Positions 8,524 through 17,926 are shown, counted from the first letter of the stretch. The stretch: DNA of 64,000 nucleotides from CAVXYG01 sp963766005 (GCA_963766005.1 CAVXYG010000005.1:62001-126000); one strand, 5' to 3'. Notes: generated by a model from the letters alone, not told the origin. Translations and numbers: made by a program.

Positions 8524-9513
8524 ATGCGAATCTTGGTCACCGGCGCAGCCGGGTTCATCGGCTCCAACTATGTCCGGCGGCTCCTCGGCGGGGCGTACCC
8601 CGGCCATGAGGCCACCAGCGTCACCGTGCTCGACGCGCTCACCTACGCCGGCACACTGACGAACCTGGCATCCGTGGCGGACAACCCCCGCTACACCTTC
8701 GTGCAGGGCGATATCCGCGACGGGGACCTGCTGGCCGACCTCGTCCCCGGTCACGACGCGATCGTGCACTTCGCCGCGGAGTCGCATGTCGACCGTTCCA
8801 TCACCGGCGCGGCGGACTTCGTGCTCACCAACGTGCTCGGGACCCAGAAACTGCTGCAGGCCGCGCTCGACGGCGGCGTGGGGAAGTTCGTGCACGTCTC
8901 CACCGACGAGGTCTACGGATCCATCGACGAGGGATCGTGGGCCGAGGACCGGCCGCTGGAGCCCAACTCGCCCTACTCGGCGAGCAAGGCCTCCTCCGAC
9001 CTGGTCGCGCGAGCCTACGGCCGCACGTTCGGGATGGACGTCTCCATCACGCGCTGCTCGAACAACTACGGGCCCCACCAGTTCCCCGAGAAGGTGATCC
9101 CGCTGTTCGTCACCAACCTGATGGACGGCAAGAAGGTGCCGCTCTACGGCGACGGGCTCAACATCCGCGATTGGCTCCACGTCGACGACCACTGCCGCGG
9201 CATCCAGCTCGTGCTCGACGGCGGTCGACCCGGCGAGATCTACAACATCGGCGGCGGAACCGAGTTGACGAACATGGAACTCACCGGACTGCTGCTCGAG
9301 GCGATGGGCGTGGGCTGGGAGATGGTCGATCGGGTTGCCGACCGCAAGGGCCACGACCGGCGCTACTCGGTGGATATCGGCAAGATCTCTGCCGAGCTCG
9401 GCTACCGCCCGCAGGTACCGTTCGAGCAGGGACTGGCCGACACGGTGCAGTGGTACCGCGAGCACGAGACCTGGTGGCGCCCGTTGAAGGAAGGGACGGC
9501 GGCAGCGCGATGA
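8524..9513 (+). CDS. rmlB: dTDP-glucose 4,6-dehydratase
   Basis: 329 aa short-chain dehydrogenase/epimerase. NAD-binding GAAGFIG at residues 7-13, catalytic T127-D128-E129 in STDEVYG, and YxxxK with Y151 and K155 (YSASK). It converts dTDP-glucose to dTDP-4-keto-6-deoxyglucose. It overlaps rmlD by the sequence ATGA, so the two are co-translated. The missing 3,5-epimerase (rmlC) is not in this window. Confidence 0.95.
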   Translation: MRILVTGAAGFIGSNYVRRLLGGAYPGHEATSVTVLDALTYAGTLTNLASVADNPRYTFVQGDIRDGDLLADLVPGHDAIVHFAAESHVDRSITGAADFVLTNVLGTQKLLQAALDGGVGKFVHVSTDEVYGSIDEGSWAEDRPLEPNSPYSASKASSDLVARAYGRTFGMDVSITRCSNNYGPHQFPEKVIPLFVTNLMDGKKVPLYGDGLNIRDWLHVDDHCRGIQLVLDGGRPGEIYNIGGGTELTNMELTGLLLEAMGVGWEMVDRVADRKGHDRRYSVDIGKISAELGYRPQVPFEQGLADTVQWYREHETWWRPLKEGTAAAR

Positions 9514-10355
9514 AGTGGTTGATTATCGGATCCAAAGGCCAGTTGGGCAGCGACCTCATGGAGTTGCTCGCCGACGATGCGGTGGGCCTCGACCTGCCCG
9601 ACATCGACATCACGTCGCGGAGCTCGGTTGACGCCGTCCTGACGCGAGTCGAGCCGGATGTCGTCGTCAACGCCGCCGCCTACACCGCTGTCGATGCTGC
9701 GGAGTCCGACGAGCCGACCGCGTTCGCGGTGAACGGCACCGGCCCGGCGAACCTGGCATCGGCGTGCGCGGCGCGCCCGGATGTGGTGCTGGTGCAGATC
9801 AGCACCGACTACGTCTTCGACGGCGAGAGCAGCCAGCCCTACGACGAAGCCGACCCCCCGAACCCGGTCTCGGCCTACGGCCGGACGAAGCTGGCCGGCG
9901 AGCGCGCGGTACTCGACCAGCTTCCGGAGCGTTCCTACGTGGTGCGCACGGCCTGGCTCTACGGCCAGCACGGCGCCAACTTCGTCAAGACGATGTTGAA
10001 GCTGGAATCCACCATGGAGACCGTCTCGGTGGTCAACGACCAGCGCGGCCAGCCCACCTGGAGCCGGGACCTGGCCGAACAGATCGTGGCTCTGGTGACG
10101 GCGCAGGCCCCGCCTGGCATCTACCACGGGACCAATAGCGGGGATGTGACGTGGCACGGCTTCACCCAGGAGATCTATCGCCTGGTCGATGCAGACCCCG
10201 CCCGCGTGCTGCCGACGACGAGCGAGGAGTTCAAGCGACCGGCACCCCGGCCCACCAACTCCGTCCTCGGCCACCGGCGCTGGCAGGATGCGGGCATCCG
10301 CGAGATGCGGCCTTGGCAGGACGCGCTCGCCGAGGCCCTGCCTCGACTGCGGTAG
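9510..10355 (+). CDS. rmlD: dTDP-4-dehydrorhamnose reductase
   Basis: 281 aa. NAD(P)-binding GSKGQLG (7-13), STDYVFDG (98-105) and YGRTK (Y123, K127) define RmlD, which performs the last reduction to dTDP-L-rhamnose. The ATG overlaps the TGA of rmlB, indicating translational coupling. Length and motifs are standard and no defects were seen. The product would feed cell-wall or surface rhamnosylation, consistent with the secreted beta-helix proteins next door. Confidence 0.95.
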   Translation: MKWLIIGSKGQLGSDLMELLADDAVGLDLPDIDITSRSSVDAVLTRVEPDVVVNAAAYTAVDAAESDEPTAFAVNGTGPANLASACAARPDVVLVQISTDYVFDGESSQPYDEADPPNPVSAYGRTKLAGERAVLDQLPERSYVVRTAWLYGQHGANFVKTMLKLESTMETVSVVNDQRGQPTWSRDLAEQIVALVTAQAPPGIYHGTNSGDVTWHGFTQEIYRLVDADPARVLPTTSEEFKRPAPRPTNSVLGHRRWQDAGIREMRPWQDALAEALPRLR

Positions 10356-10931
10356 GCCTCGGCGAGGTTGCCGGGCTCAGGGAGCGGGCCAGGTGGAGTT
10401 GGGCCGGGATCTCGGCGAGGTTGGCTGATCGGTTTCGGCACCCTCCTGGCCGCGAGCATCGGACGAGGTGCGAGCCTCGCCACACCAGATCGCGCTCCGG
10501 GACCAGCCCCGCCCCAGAGCGCGGCAGGCTCTTGCGCACGCCGCCGATCCAGCGTCGCCGCCCGGTCATCGGGGGCGGCATCGCCGATACCGCCCGAGAC
10601 TGGAGCGAAACGCGGCGCGGCTAGGGCCAAGGCGATGGCATGCGCCGCCCTCAGCGGCAGGCACCGGTCGATGCCATCCCGGAGGCCGACGGTGAGCCCG
10701 ACACCGCCGACCATCGTGCACGCCCCCTCGAGCACCCGTTGAGGCGATCCCGGGGCACCATCCGGCGGCGCCGAGGCGGGGCGGGCCGGGCGGACCGGCA
10801 TCGGCCCACCTCCGCGCCACAACGCGACGTGCTCCTCGGGGCGCTCCGCCTGCTGGGCGTCCCGGTTCGTGGGAGTGGCGAGCACCACCGGGCTGCCGGT
10901 GCCGACTGCGCCACGCTCGCCCGTGAGGCAG
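10356..10931. other. Gene-free stretch between rmlD and the exporter
   Basis: About 580 bases without a supportable gene. Open frames on both strands exist but are low-complexity Arg/Pro/Ala-rich translations typical of shadow frames at this GC content. No tRNA, clear terminator or repeat was recognised. It may be a degraded gene. Confidence 0.4.
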
Positions 10932-10937
10932 TACGTT
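10932..10937 (+). promoter_or_regulatory. -10 box of the DHA2 exporter (leaderless)
   Basis: TACGTT, six bases before the GTG at 10944. This fixes that start in preference to the GTG at 10923 or the longer open frame. Confidence 0.5.
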
Positions 10938-10943
10938 GACCGG

Positions 10944-12374
10944 GTGGATCCGCGGCTTCGCTACGGCACCGCACCGGCGCGATCGGTGCTGGCAGCCACG
11001 ATTCTCGCCAGCGGAATGGCATTCCTGGACGGCAGCGTGGTCACGGTGGCCCTGCCCCGGATCGAAGAGGATCTCGGGGGCGGCTTCGCCACGATGCAGT
11101 GGGTCACCGACGGATACCTGCTGACGCTGGGATCCCTGGTACTGATCGGCGGCGCCCTGGGCGACCTCTTGGGCCGCCGACGGGTGTTCCTGTGGGGGAT
11201 CGCGGCGTTCGCCGTGACATCGGTGCTGTGCGGTCTGGCGCCGACGGCCGCGACCCTGATCGCGGCTCGGGCGCTGCAGGGCTGCGCCGCAGCGCTGATG
11301 GTGCCAGCGAGCCTGTCAATCCTGTCGACCGTGTTCGCCGGCGCCGATCGCGGCCGTGCCATCGGGTTGTGGTCGGGGCTGTCGGGCATCACCACGGCCG
11401 CCGGCCCCGTGGTCGGCGGCGCCCTCGTCGACCTCGACGATGCGGGCTGGCGGGCCGTGTTCCTGCTCAACATCCCGCTCGGCTTGGTCAGTTGGCTCCT
11501 GGCCCGACGCGACATCCCCGACATCGCCGGTTCGCGCACCGAGGAGCCGTTGGGCAGACAACTGGACGTCCTGGGCGGGCTGTTGGCGGTCGGTGGACTG
11601 GCACTGCTGGTCGTCGCGCTCATCGAGTCGGCCCGCATCGGCGCCGCCGCAGCAATCGGTGCCGGCGCCGTGGGCCTGGCGAGCCTGGCCGCGTTCGTCG
11701 TCGTGGAGCACCGTCGGCAGTCCACGCGCCGGCCGCCACCGATGATGCCGCCGGCGCTGTTCGCCATCCGGTCCTTCGCGGTGGCGAACGTGCAGACGTT
11801 CGTCGTCTACGGTGCGCTCGGGGCTATCCTGCTGCTGCTCACCGTGGTGCTGCAGATCGGCCTCGGGTGGACGGCGACGGGCGCGGGGGCGGCGACGGTG
11901 CCGATCACGATCATCCTCGCTCTCGGATCCTCGAGGGCGGGCGCGCTGCTGCCGGTGCTCGGCGCCCGGGCCATGTTGACGGCGGGGCCGATCATCATGG
12001 CGATCGGCATCGCGGTGCTCGCCGGGATCGGCCCCGGATCGACGTTCCTGTTCCCCGTGCTGCCGGGTCTGGTGCTGTTCTCCATCGGCCTCACCCTGCT
12101 GGTGGCACCGATCACGACAACGGCCCTGGGCGACATCCCGGAGCAGCAGTCCGGCGTCGGATCCGGGGTGAACAACGCCATTGCCCGTACCGCCGGACTC
12201 ATCGCCATCGCCGCGGTGCCGCTCGTCGCCCAACTCGACTCGACATCGGGCGCCGACGCGCTCTTCAGCGCCTACACCCGCGCCGTCCTGCTGTGCGCGG
12301 CGCTGTGCCTGCTCGGGGCGCTGGTTGCCTGGGTCGGCTATCCGGCACGCAGCGGCAGCCCAGCCGATCGGTAG
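10944..12374 (+). CDS. MFS drug exporter, DHA2 (14-TM) type
   Basis: 476 aa, strongly hydrophobic, with the length and ~14 helices of the EmrB/QacA (DHA2) group of proton-driven multidrug exporters. Motif A GALGDLLGRRRVF follows the second helix, and motif C is visible in the fifth helix (GLSGITTAAGPVVGGALVD). The first helix carries the group's ASGMAFLDGSVVTVALPRIEEDL (motif D1-like, with the acidic residue). No adjacent TetR/MarR regulator is present. Substrate unknown; biocides, drugs or a siderophore are all possible. Confidence 0.88.
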   Translation: MDPRLRYGTAPARSVLAATILASGMAFLDGSVVTVALPRIEEDLGGGFATMQWVTDGYLLTLGSLVLIGGALGDLLGRRRVFLWGIAAFAVTSVLCGLAPTAATLIAARALQGCAAALMVPASLSILSTVFAGADRGRAIGLWSGLSGITTAAGPVVGGALVDLDDAGWRAVFLLNIPLGLVSWLLARRDIPDIAGSRTEEPLGRQLDVLGGLLAVGGLALLVVALIESARIGAAAAIGAGAVGLASLAAFVVVEHRRQSTRRPPPMMPPALFAIRSFAVANVQTFVVYGALGAILLLLTVVLQIGLGWTATGAGAATVPITIILALGSSRAGALLPVLGARAMLTAGPIIMAIGIAVLAGIGPGSTFLFPVLPGLVLFSIGLTLLVAPITTTALGDIPEQQSGVGSGVNNAIARTAGLIAIAAVPLVAQLDSTSGADALFSAYTRAVLLCAALCLLGALVAWVGYPARSGSPADR

Positions 12375-12496
12375 TCGGCAACCAGCTCCCCCGGCGCGCG
12401 CGGGACCGGACCGTCGATGGTCGAGATCGTCCGCGTCGGCGCGACTCGTCCACGGGTGCTGCGTCGGCGCACCGACGGACGCGCCACACTGGTGGC

Positions 12497-13150
12497 ATGA
12501 CGATTCGCGTCTTCCTCCTCGACGATCACGAGATCGTGCGCCGCGGGCTTGCCGAACTGCTGGAACTCGAGCGCGACATCGAGGTCGTCGGCGAGGCGGG
12601 GACCAAAGCCGATGCGCTGCACCGGCTGCCCGCCTGCCATCCCGATGTGGCGATCCTCGACGTGAGGCTGCCCGATGGCAGCGGGATCGAGGTCTGTCGG
12701 GAGATCCGCGACGCGATGCCGGGCACCCACGCCTTGATGCTCACGTCCTACGCCGACGATGCGGCCCTCTTCGACGCGATCATGGCCGGGGCCAGCGGGT
12801 ACGTGCTCAAGGAGATCCGAGGCAACGCCCTCGTCGACGCCGTCCGCCAGATCGCCTCCGGGCAGAGCCTGCTGGACCCGGCAGCCACCCAGCGCGTCCT
12901 GGACCGGCTGCGCCACGATGACACCGAGGACGAGGAGTTGTCCGGGCTCAGCCGACAGGAGCGCCGCATCCTGGCGCTCATCGGCGAGGGGATGACCAAC
13001 CGGCAGATCGGCGAGGAAATGCACCTGGCGGAGAAGACGGTGAAGAACTACGTGTCCAGCCTGTTGGCCAAGCTCGGGATGTCTCGTCGCACCCAGGCGG
13101 CAGCCTTCGCGGCCCGGCACCCGGACAAGCCGGACCACCCCACCGACTGA
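12497..13150 (+). CDS. devR: DevR/DosR-type response regulator (NarL/FixJ family)
   Basis: 217 aa. Receiver domain (1-120) with acidic pocket DDH at 9-11, phosphoacceptor D55 (VAILDVRLPDG), LTSY and the K of YVLKEIRG. The LuxR-type HTH (~150-210) contains LSRQERRILALIGEGMTNRQI and LAEKTVKNYVSSLLAKLGM. From family knowledge it is very close to mycobacterial DevR/DosR in both domains, including EKTVKNYVS and RRTQAA in the DNA-reading region. It would activate hypoxia, NO or CO response genes. The sensor candidate lies convergently at 13313-14995, not in an operon with it. No DosR box was found in front of this gene. Confidence 0.9.
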   Translation: MTIRVFLLDDHEIVRRGLAELLELERDIEVVGEAGTKADALHRLPACHPDVAILDVRLPDGSGIEVCREIRDAMPGTHALMLTSYADDAALFDAIMAGASGYVLKEIRGNALVDAVRQIASGQSLLDPAATQRVLDRLRHDDTEDEELSGLSRQERRILALIGEGMTNRQIGEEMHLAEKTVKNYVSSLLAKLGMSRRTQAAAFAARHPDKPDHPTD

Positions 13151-13176
13151 GTCGCACGCGTCCCCGGCTGCCGGAG

Positions 13177-13219
13177 CACCGGGCCGACCGAGGCTATGGC
13201 CGGGACGCCCGGCCCGGTG
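13177..13219. terminator. Hairpin between convergent devR and devS-like genes
   Basis: CACCGGGCCG (13177-13186) and CGGCCCGGTG (13210-13219) form a perfect 10-bp stem in the gap between the two convergent stops. It could end transcription from both sides. Confidence 0.45.
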
Positions 13220-13312
13220 GCATCCGCGCTTCCGGGGCCGATGCCGACATCACGACGCCTCGATTCCGCCTCCCCGCGCGGGCTCCGGGGAACATGCCTT
13301 GGCCCGCGCTCC

Positions 13313-14995
13313 CTACTGCCGGATCGGCACCGACCAGGACAATCTGCTGCCGCGACCCGAAGGCGCGCGCTCCAGCGAGCTCACACCGCCGCGTTCGTCA
13401 GCGCGGGCGGCGAGGTTGGCGATCCCCGACTGCCGCGTCACCGACGGCGGGGGTCCGACGCCATCGTCGGTCACGGCCAGGAAGACTAGGGCGTCGTCCG
13501 CTCGGACCTCCACGACGACCTTGCTGGCCAAGGCGTGCCGGGCGGCGTTGCTCAAGCCCTCGCGCACGGCGGCCATGAGGTCCTTGGTGACCTCGGTGGG
13601 CACGGCGTCGATCGGGCCCTGCACGATGAGCTCGGGCGAGAAGCCGAGCAGCACAGCCGACTGGGCCATCTCCCGCTGCAGCTGGGTGAGGGCATCGGCT
13701 GCCACCACGGTCTCGTGCTGCAGATCGAAGATGGTGCGGCGGATCTCGGAGATCGTCTCGTCGAGGTCGTCGATGGCGCGGGCGACTCGAGATCGCACGA
13801 CCGGCGGGATGCCGGAGGAGCGCAGCGCACCCTGCAGCGACATGCCGGTGGCGAAGACGCGCTGGACGACGAGGTCGTGCATGTCCCGGGCGATCCGGTC
13901 GCGATCCCGGTACATCATGAGGCGCTCGTACTCCGAGCGCGCGTCGGCGAGCATGAGGGCGACTGCGGCCTGGGCCGCGAACGCCTCGGCGACCTCCATC
14001 GCGGGGCCGGTGAGTCTGGGGACGTCGTGGTCCCACAGCAGCCCCAGCACTCCCAGGCTTCGCTCCGGGGTGCGCATCGGGATCGCCACGGCAGTGGCGA
14101 ACGCCTCGGCTGCCGGTGCTGCAGTCGGTGCGCCCTGCACACCCGGGGCCAGCATGGACTGCCCGGACTCAAAGGCTGCGGACAGCAGACAGCCCTCCTC
14201 GCACGCCAGGCCAAGCCACTGCCCCGCAGAGTCGAGGTGGGTCTCCTCGGAGACAGGGCGCCGCCGGGAGCGGTCGACCGACCAGCGCGCGTCGCCGATC
14301 GAACGTGCGTTGCGGACGTCCACCACCTCGACTACCAGCCGATCGTCGTCCGGAAGGCCGACCAGCGCCACGTCGGCCCCGACCAGGCGACGCGCCTCGG
14401 CAGCAGCAAGTTCCAGCACCTCCAGCGTGGAGGAGCCGGACAGCACTGCGTAGTCGATGGCAGTGGCTGCCCGCTGCCATCGCTCCCGCTGCCGGGTGCG
14501 CTCAAAGGAGCGGTTGTTGCGGATGGCTACCCCGACGGCGTTGGCCAGGGCGACCACGACGGCCTCGTCGGTGTCGCTGAACTCCTCGCCCCCGAGCTTG
14601 TCGGTGAGATAGATGCTCCCGACGGCCTCGCCTTGGATCGTGATCGGTGCCCCGAGGAACGACGTCATCGTCGGATGGTGAGCAGGGAAGCCGAACGCCG
14701 CCGGATGGTCGGCGATCCGAGCCAACCGCATCGGCCCGGTGCCCCGCGCGAGGACGTGCAGCACACCGCGCCCCGTGGGCAGCGGTCCGATCCGCTCACG
14801 TTGCTCGTCATCGATGCCGCGATAGATGAACTCGCTGACACTGCCGTCGGGCCCGAAGAGCCCCACCGCGCCGTACCTGGCGCCGGTCAGTTCGATCGCG
14901 GCGTCGATGGCCCGCTGCACCGAGACCATGGTGTCCAGGCCCTCGGCCACGGAGAGCACCGCCGCGAGCGGGTCGAGCCCACCGGAGCGGGTCAT
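13313..14995 (-). CDS. devS: DevS/DosS-type GAF-GAF histidine kinase
   Basis: 560 aa. GAF-A (~15-165), GAF-B (~185-345), HisKA_3 (~355-425; RDRIARDMHDLVVQ with H373) and HATPase (~470-558; N483, TDDGVG). GAF-A contains FGFPAHHPTMTSFLG; by alignment from memory with M. tuberculosis DosS (IGFPPYHPPMRTFLG) the heme-ligand His149 corresponds to H107 here, so heme sensing of O2/NO/CO is expected. The ATG overlaps the TGA of the hisC-like gene (ATGA), so the kinase is translated as the second gene of that unit. A longer open frame upstream is shadow over hisC. Cognate regulator is most likely the convergent DevR. Confidence 0.88.
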   Translation of the reverse strand: MTRSGGLDPLAAVLSVAEGLDTMVSVQRAIDAAIELTGARYGAVGLFGPDGSVSEFIYRGIDDEQRERIGPLPTGRGVLHVLARGTGPMRLARIADHPAAFGFPAHHPTMTSFLGAPITIQGEAVGSIYLTDKLGGEEFSDTDEAVVVALANAVGVAIRNNRSFERTRQRERWQRAATAIDYAVLSGSSTLEVLELAAAEARRLVGADVALVGLPDDDRLVVEVVDVRNARSIGDARWSVDRSRRRPVSEETHLDSAGQWLGLACEEGCLLSAAFESGQSMLAPGVQGAPTAAPAAEAFATAVAIPMRTPERSLGVLGLLWDHDVPRLTGPAMEVAEAFAAQAAVALMLADARSEYERLMMYRDRDRIARDMHDLVVQRVFATGMSLQGALRSSGIPPVVRSRVARAIDDLDETISEIRRTIFDLQHETVVAADALTQLQREMAQSAVLLGFSPELIVQGPIDAVPTEVTKDLMAAVREGLSNAARHALASKVVVEVRADDALVFLAVTDDGVGPPPSVTRQSGIANLAARADERGGVSSLERAPSGRGSRLSWSVPIRQ

Positions 14996-16122
14996 GACCC
15001 GGACCGGTCCCGCCAACCCAGCGCAACCTCCAAGAAGGCCTGGTTCGCCTCGGGCTCGGCGATCGTCACCCGCACGCCCTCGTCGGGGAAGCCCCGCACC
15101 GTGAACCCCCGCTGCTCGCAGGCGGCAACGAATTGCGCCGACTGCGCCCCCAGCGGGAGCCAGACGAAGTTGCCCTGCGCGTCCGGCAGGTCCCAGCCGG
15201 CCGCCCGCAACGCCGCGACGAGACGGCCGCGCTCGGCGGTGATCGCCTTGGTGCGCATCCGGACCTCGTCCCGCTCCGCCAGCACGGCTGCACCGGCCGC
15301 CTCCGCGACCCGGGACACGCCGAACGGGAGGGCGACCAGGCGAAGCCGGGCCATCAGATCCGGGTGCGCGACACCGTAGCCGACTCGGAGCCCTGCCAAG
15401 CCGTACGCCTTGGACAACGTCCGCAGGACCACCACGTTCGGGTGTTCGCGCATCACGCGCAGGCCGTCCACGGCATCCGCATCGGTGACGAACTCGCGGT
15501 AGGCCTCGTCGAGCACGACGAGGAGATCGCCCGGGACGGCAGCCAGGAACGCGGCGACGTCGTCCGCGGTGAGTGCCGGTCCGGTCGGGTTGTTCGGCGT
15601 GCAGAGGAACACGGCTCGGGTCCGGTCGGTCACCGCGTCGGCCATGGCTGCGAGGTCGTGGCGGCCCTCGGCCGTGAGCGGAACGGCGACCGCGGCGGCG
15701 CCCACCGCCTGGGTGATGATCGGATAGGCCTCGAATGAGCGCCACGCGAAGAGGACCTCGTCCCCGGGACCCGCTGCAGCGGTGACGGCCTGCTGACACA
15801 GCGCCACAGATCCGGTGCCGACGCCGATCGACTCAGCAGGGACGTCGAGCATGGCGGCGAGCGCAGCCACGAGTGACCGATTGGCAGGGTCGGGGTAGCG
15901 GTTGGCCTCCCCGGCCGCAGCCGTGATCGCCTGCAGGACCGCCGGGCTCGGCGGGAACGGCGTCTCATTGCTGGCCAGGGAGAAGGACGGCAACGCGCTG
16001 TCGAGGTTCCGCCGGCCAGCGCGGTAGGCAGGCAGCGAGGCGAGGTCTTGGCGCAGGCGCGGCAGCCGCGGACGGCCGCCGTCCGAACCGGCGGCATCGG
16101 CCCCTGGCGCTGGAGTCGTCAC
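14992..16122 (-). CDS. hisC: PLP aminotransferase, HisC/Pat type
   Basis: 376 aa, fold-type I class II aminotransferase. The PLP lysine is K238 in TLSKAYGLAGLRVGYG, with SNETPFPPSP near the N-terminus, CTPNNPTG (174-181) and DEAYREF. It acts on histidinol-phosphate or aromatic amino acids; actinomycetes usually carry a second HisC-like gene (Pat, phenylalanine/aromatic) outside the his operon, and this isolated copy could be that one. GTG start with TAGGCT six bases upstream (leaderless). The following kinase gene overlaps its stop. Confidence 0.88.
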   Translation of the reverse strand: MTTPAPGADAAGSDGGRPRLPRLRQDLASLPAYRAGRRNLDSALPSFSLASNETPFPPSPAVLQAITAAAGEANRYPDPANRSLVAALAAMLDVPAESIGVGTGSVALCQQAVTAAAGPGDEVLFAWRSFEAYPIITQAVGAAAVAVPLTAEGRHDLAAMADAVTDRTRAVFLCTPNNPTGPALTADDVAAFLAAVPGDLLVVLDEAYREFVTDADAVDGLRVMREHPNVVVLRTLSKAYGLAGLRVGYGVAHPDLMARLRLVALPFGVSRVAEAAGAAVLAERDEVRMRTKAITAERGRLVAALRAAGWDLPDAQGNFVWLPLGAQSAQFVAACEQRGFTVRGFPDEGVRVTIAEPEANQAFLEVALGWRDRSGS

Positions 16123-16128
16123 GGTGCA

Positions 16129-16134
16129 AGCCTA
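16129..16134 (-). promoter_or_regulatory. -10 box of the hisC-devS unit (leaderless)
   Basis: TAGGCT, six bases before the GTG at 16122; no ribosome-binding sequence lies between. Confidence 0.5.
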
Positions 16135-16321
16135 GGTCCCGCGCGGCGCGATCGGGCATGGCACGGCGCGGCAGTCGTGGGAACCTGCTCTGGACCGGTC
16201 CTCGCGCGCCGTTGGCGGCTCACCGTCGGGAGCCTGGATGCGGCGCGCACGCTCCCGCTGCTGGTGTGCTGCCCGGGGGCACGCACGGCCCCGATGTGGC
16301 GCCGCCGGGCCCCTGCGCCGC

Positions 16322-16327
16322 TAGCCT
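16322..16327 (+). promoter_or_regulatory. -10 box of the PP2C phosphatase (leaderless)
   Basis: TAGCCT, six bases before the GTG at 16334. Confidence 0.5.
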
Positions 16328-16333
16328 GCAGGC

Positions 16334-17926
16334 GTGAGCGTCCGCAGATCGGCCTGGCTGGCGGCAGCCACCGGTGTCGTGCTGCTGCTGGTCTTCGGCC
16401 TCTTCCTGTTCCAGCAGACGCTGCAGTTCTCGCGAGCAGTGGACAGCATGCGAGCCGTGTTCGACCCGGCATCGGCGCAAACTGCCCTGCTGCAGACCGC
16501 ACTGAGCGATATGGACCGCGGCGTGACGGGATTCGTCGTCTCCGGCGAGGAGCGCGACCTCAACCCCTACGTGAACGGTGCGCGTCGGTCGGACTTGGCG
16601 CTGCAGCAGCTCCGGGGCCTCATCGACGGCGAGGAGCAGTTGGAGGAGGTCGTCGCCTGGGTGTCGCTGGGCAGGCAGGAGTACATCGAGCAGGTGGCCC
16701 GGCCCACGATCGACGCAGTGCGTGCAGACGATCGGGCGGCGGCGCTGGCGGTGTTGGAGGATCCGGCCTCCGACGAGCTCGCCGTTCAGCTGGGGGCCGA
16801 CACTGCGACCCTGAGCGCGCTGATCGAGGAGCGGCGCACCCAGGCGTTCTCGAGCCTGGCCGACCTGAGCCTGCGGCTGGTCGTGACCGTCATCGCCTCG
16901 GTGGTCCTGCTGTGGGGCTTCCTCATGCTGGCGTTCGCCCTGGCCCACTCCAAGGTGCTCAGGCCGTTGGACGAGCTGCGCCGACAGATCCGGCAGGTGG
17001 CGCGACGTGGCGAGCACAACCGCGCGATCACGCCCTCCGGGCCGGTGGAGCTGCGCGCGCTGGGCGCCGACGTGGAGGAGCTGCGGCGGCAACTGGTGGC
17101 GGAGATCGACGAAGCCCGCTCCGCGAGGGAGGCCTTGGACCAGCAGGCACCCGTCGTCGCCGCGATCCGGAGCGAGCTCTCCGCCGGGCGGCCGATCTCG
17201 GTCCCGGGGCTGAGCATCGCGGGGGCGCTCCAGCCGGCCGAGGGCGTGCTGGCCGGTGACTGGTGGGCGTCCACCGTGCTGCCCACGGGTGAGGCCGCGG
17301 TGATCCTGGCCGACATCTCCGGCCACGGACCGGCGGCCGGGATCGCCGCCATGCAGCTGAAGAACGCGGTGCAGCACGATCTCCTCGCCGGCCGGGACAT
17401 CGACGACGTGGCGGTCAGCGCCGCCGAAGTCTTCGAAAGCCATCCGGACCGGTTTGCCACCGTGGCCGCAGTCTGCGTGCAACCGGACACCGGCGATGTC
17501 CGCTACATCAACGCCGGCCACCACGAGCCGCTCGTGGTCGACGAGGAGGGGGCGGTGGTGGCGCAGCTGGCCAGGACCGGGCCGATCCTGTCCTGGCTGG
17601 GCGGTCAGTGGGCCGTCGGGACCGCGGAGCTGCGGCCCGGACAGACGCTCCTGCTCTATAGCGACGGTCTGATCGAGTCCCACGACGCAGCCGGCGACGA
17701 ACTCGGCGAGCAGCAGCTGCTGTCGTGGCTGGCCGAGATGCCGGAGGATCAGCGGGATCCGGACGACCTCGTGCCGTGGCTGCTCGGCGCGGCACGGCAG
17801 CGCGCGGTCGACTGGAACCGCGACGACGTCACCGTGGTGGCAGTGCGCCGCGACGCCGTCCACCACACCCGCTCCTCGCCGATGCGGCACGTGCTGCGCA
17901 AGCGGGCGCAGGACGCCTCGGGCTGA
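16334..17926 (+). CDS. CHASE3-HAMP-PP2C (SpoIIE/RsbU-type) membrane phosphatase
   Basis: 530 aa. TM1 at residues ~8-28; extracellular CHASE3-like sensor (~35-175; ALLQTALSDMDRGVTGFVVSGEE); TM2 (~178-202); HAMP-like linker (KVLRPLDELRRQI); then a SpoIIE-type PP2C domain (~290-510). The metal-binding aspartates are visible in GDWW, LADISGHGPAAG, YINAGHHEPL, LLLYSDGLIES and NRDDVTVVAV. Such enzymes dephosphorylate anti-sigma-factor antagonists, so it probably feeds a SigB/SigF-like partner-switching pathway in response to an external signal. The partner anti-sigma genes are not in the window. The small gene at 18072 follows on the same strand. Confidence 0.88.
   Translation: MSVRRSAWLAAATGVVLLLVFGLFLFQQTLQFSRAVDSMRAVFDPASAQTALLQTALSDMDRGVTGFVVSGEERDLNPYVNGARRSDLALQQLRGLIDGEEQLEEVVAWVSLGRQEYIEQVARPTIDAVRADDRAAALAVLEDPASDELAVQLGADTATLSALIEERRTQAFSSLADLSLRLVVTVIASVVLLWGFLMLAFALAHSKVLRPLDELRRQIRQVARRGEHNRAITPSGPVELRALGADVEELRRQLVAEIDEARSAREALDQQAPVVAAIRSELSAGRPISVPGLSIAGALQPAEGVLAGDWWASTVLPTGEAAVILADISGHGPAAGIAAMQLKNAVQHDLLAGRDIDDVAVSAAEVFESHPDRFATVAAVCVQPDTGDVRYINAGHHEPLVVDEEGAVVAQLARTGPILSWLGGQWAVGTAELRPGQTLLLYSDGLIESHDAAGDELGEQQLLSWLAEMPEDQRDPDDLVPWLLGAARQRAVDWNRDDVTVVAVRRDAVHHTRSSPMRHVLRKRAQDASG

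Noticed and set aside
10175..10888. Long minus-strand open frame over the end of rmlD and the spacer
   Set aside because: It overlaps rmlD in antisense, is Arg/Pro/Ala-rich without family features, and has no start signal; typical shadow frame.
15000..15799. N-terminal extension of the DevS-like kinase frame
   Set aside because: It is antisense-free but lies entirely over the hisC-like gene in another frame and codes Arg/Gly-rich sequence; the ATG at 14995 fits the family start and the ATGA overlap.
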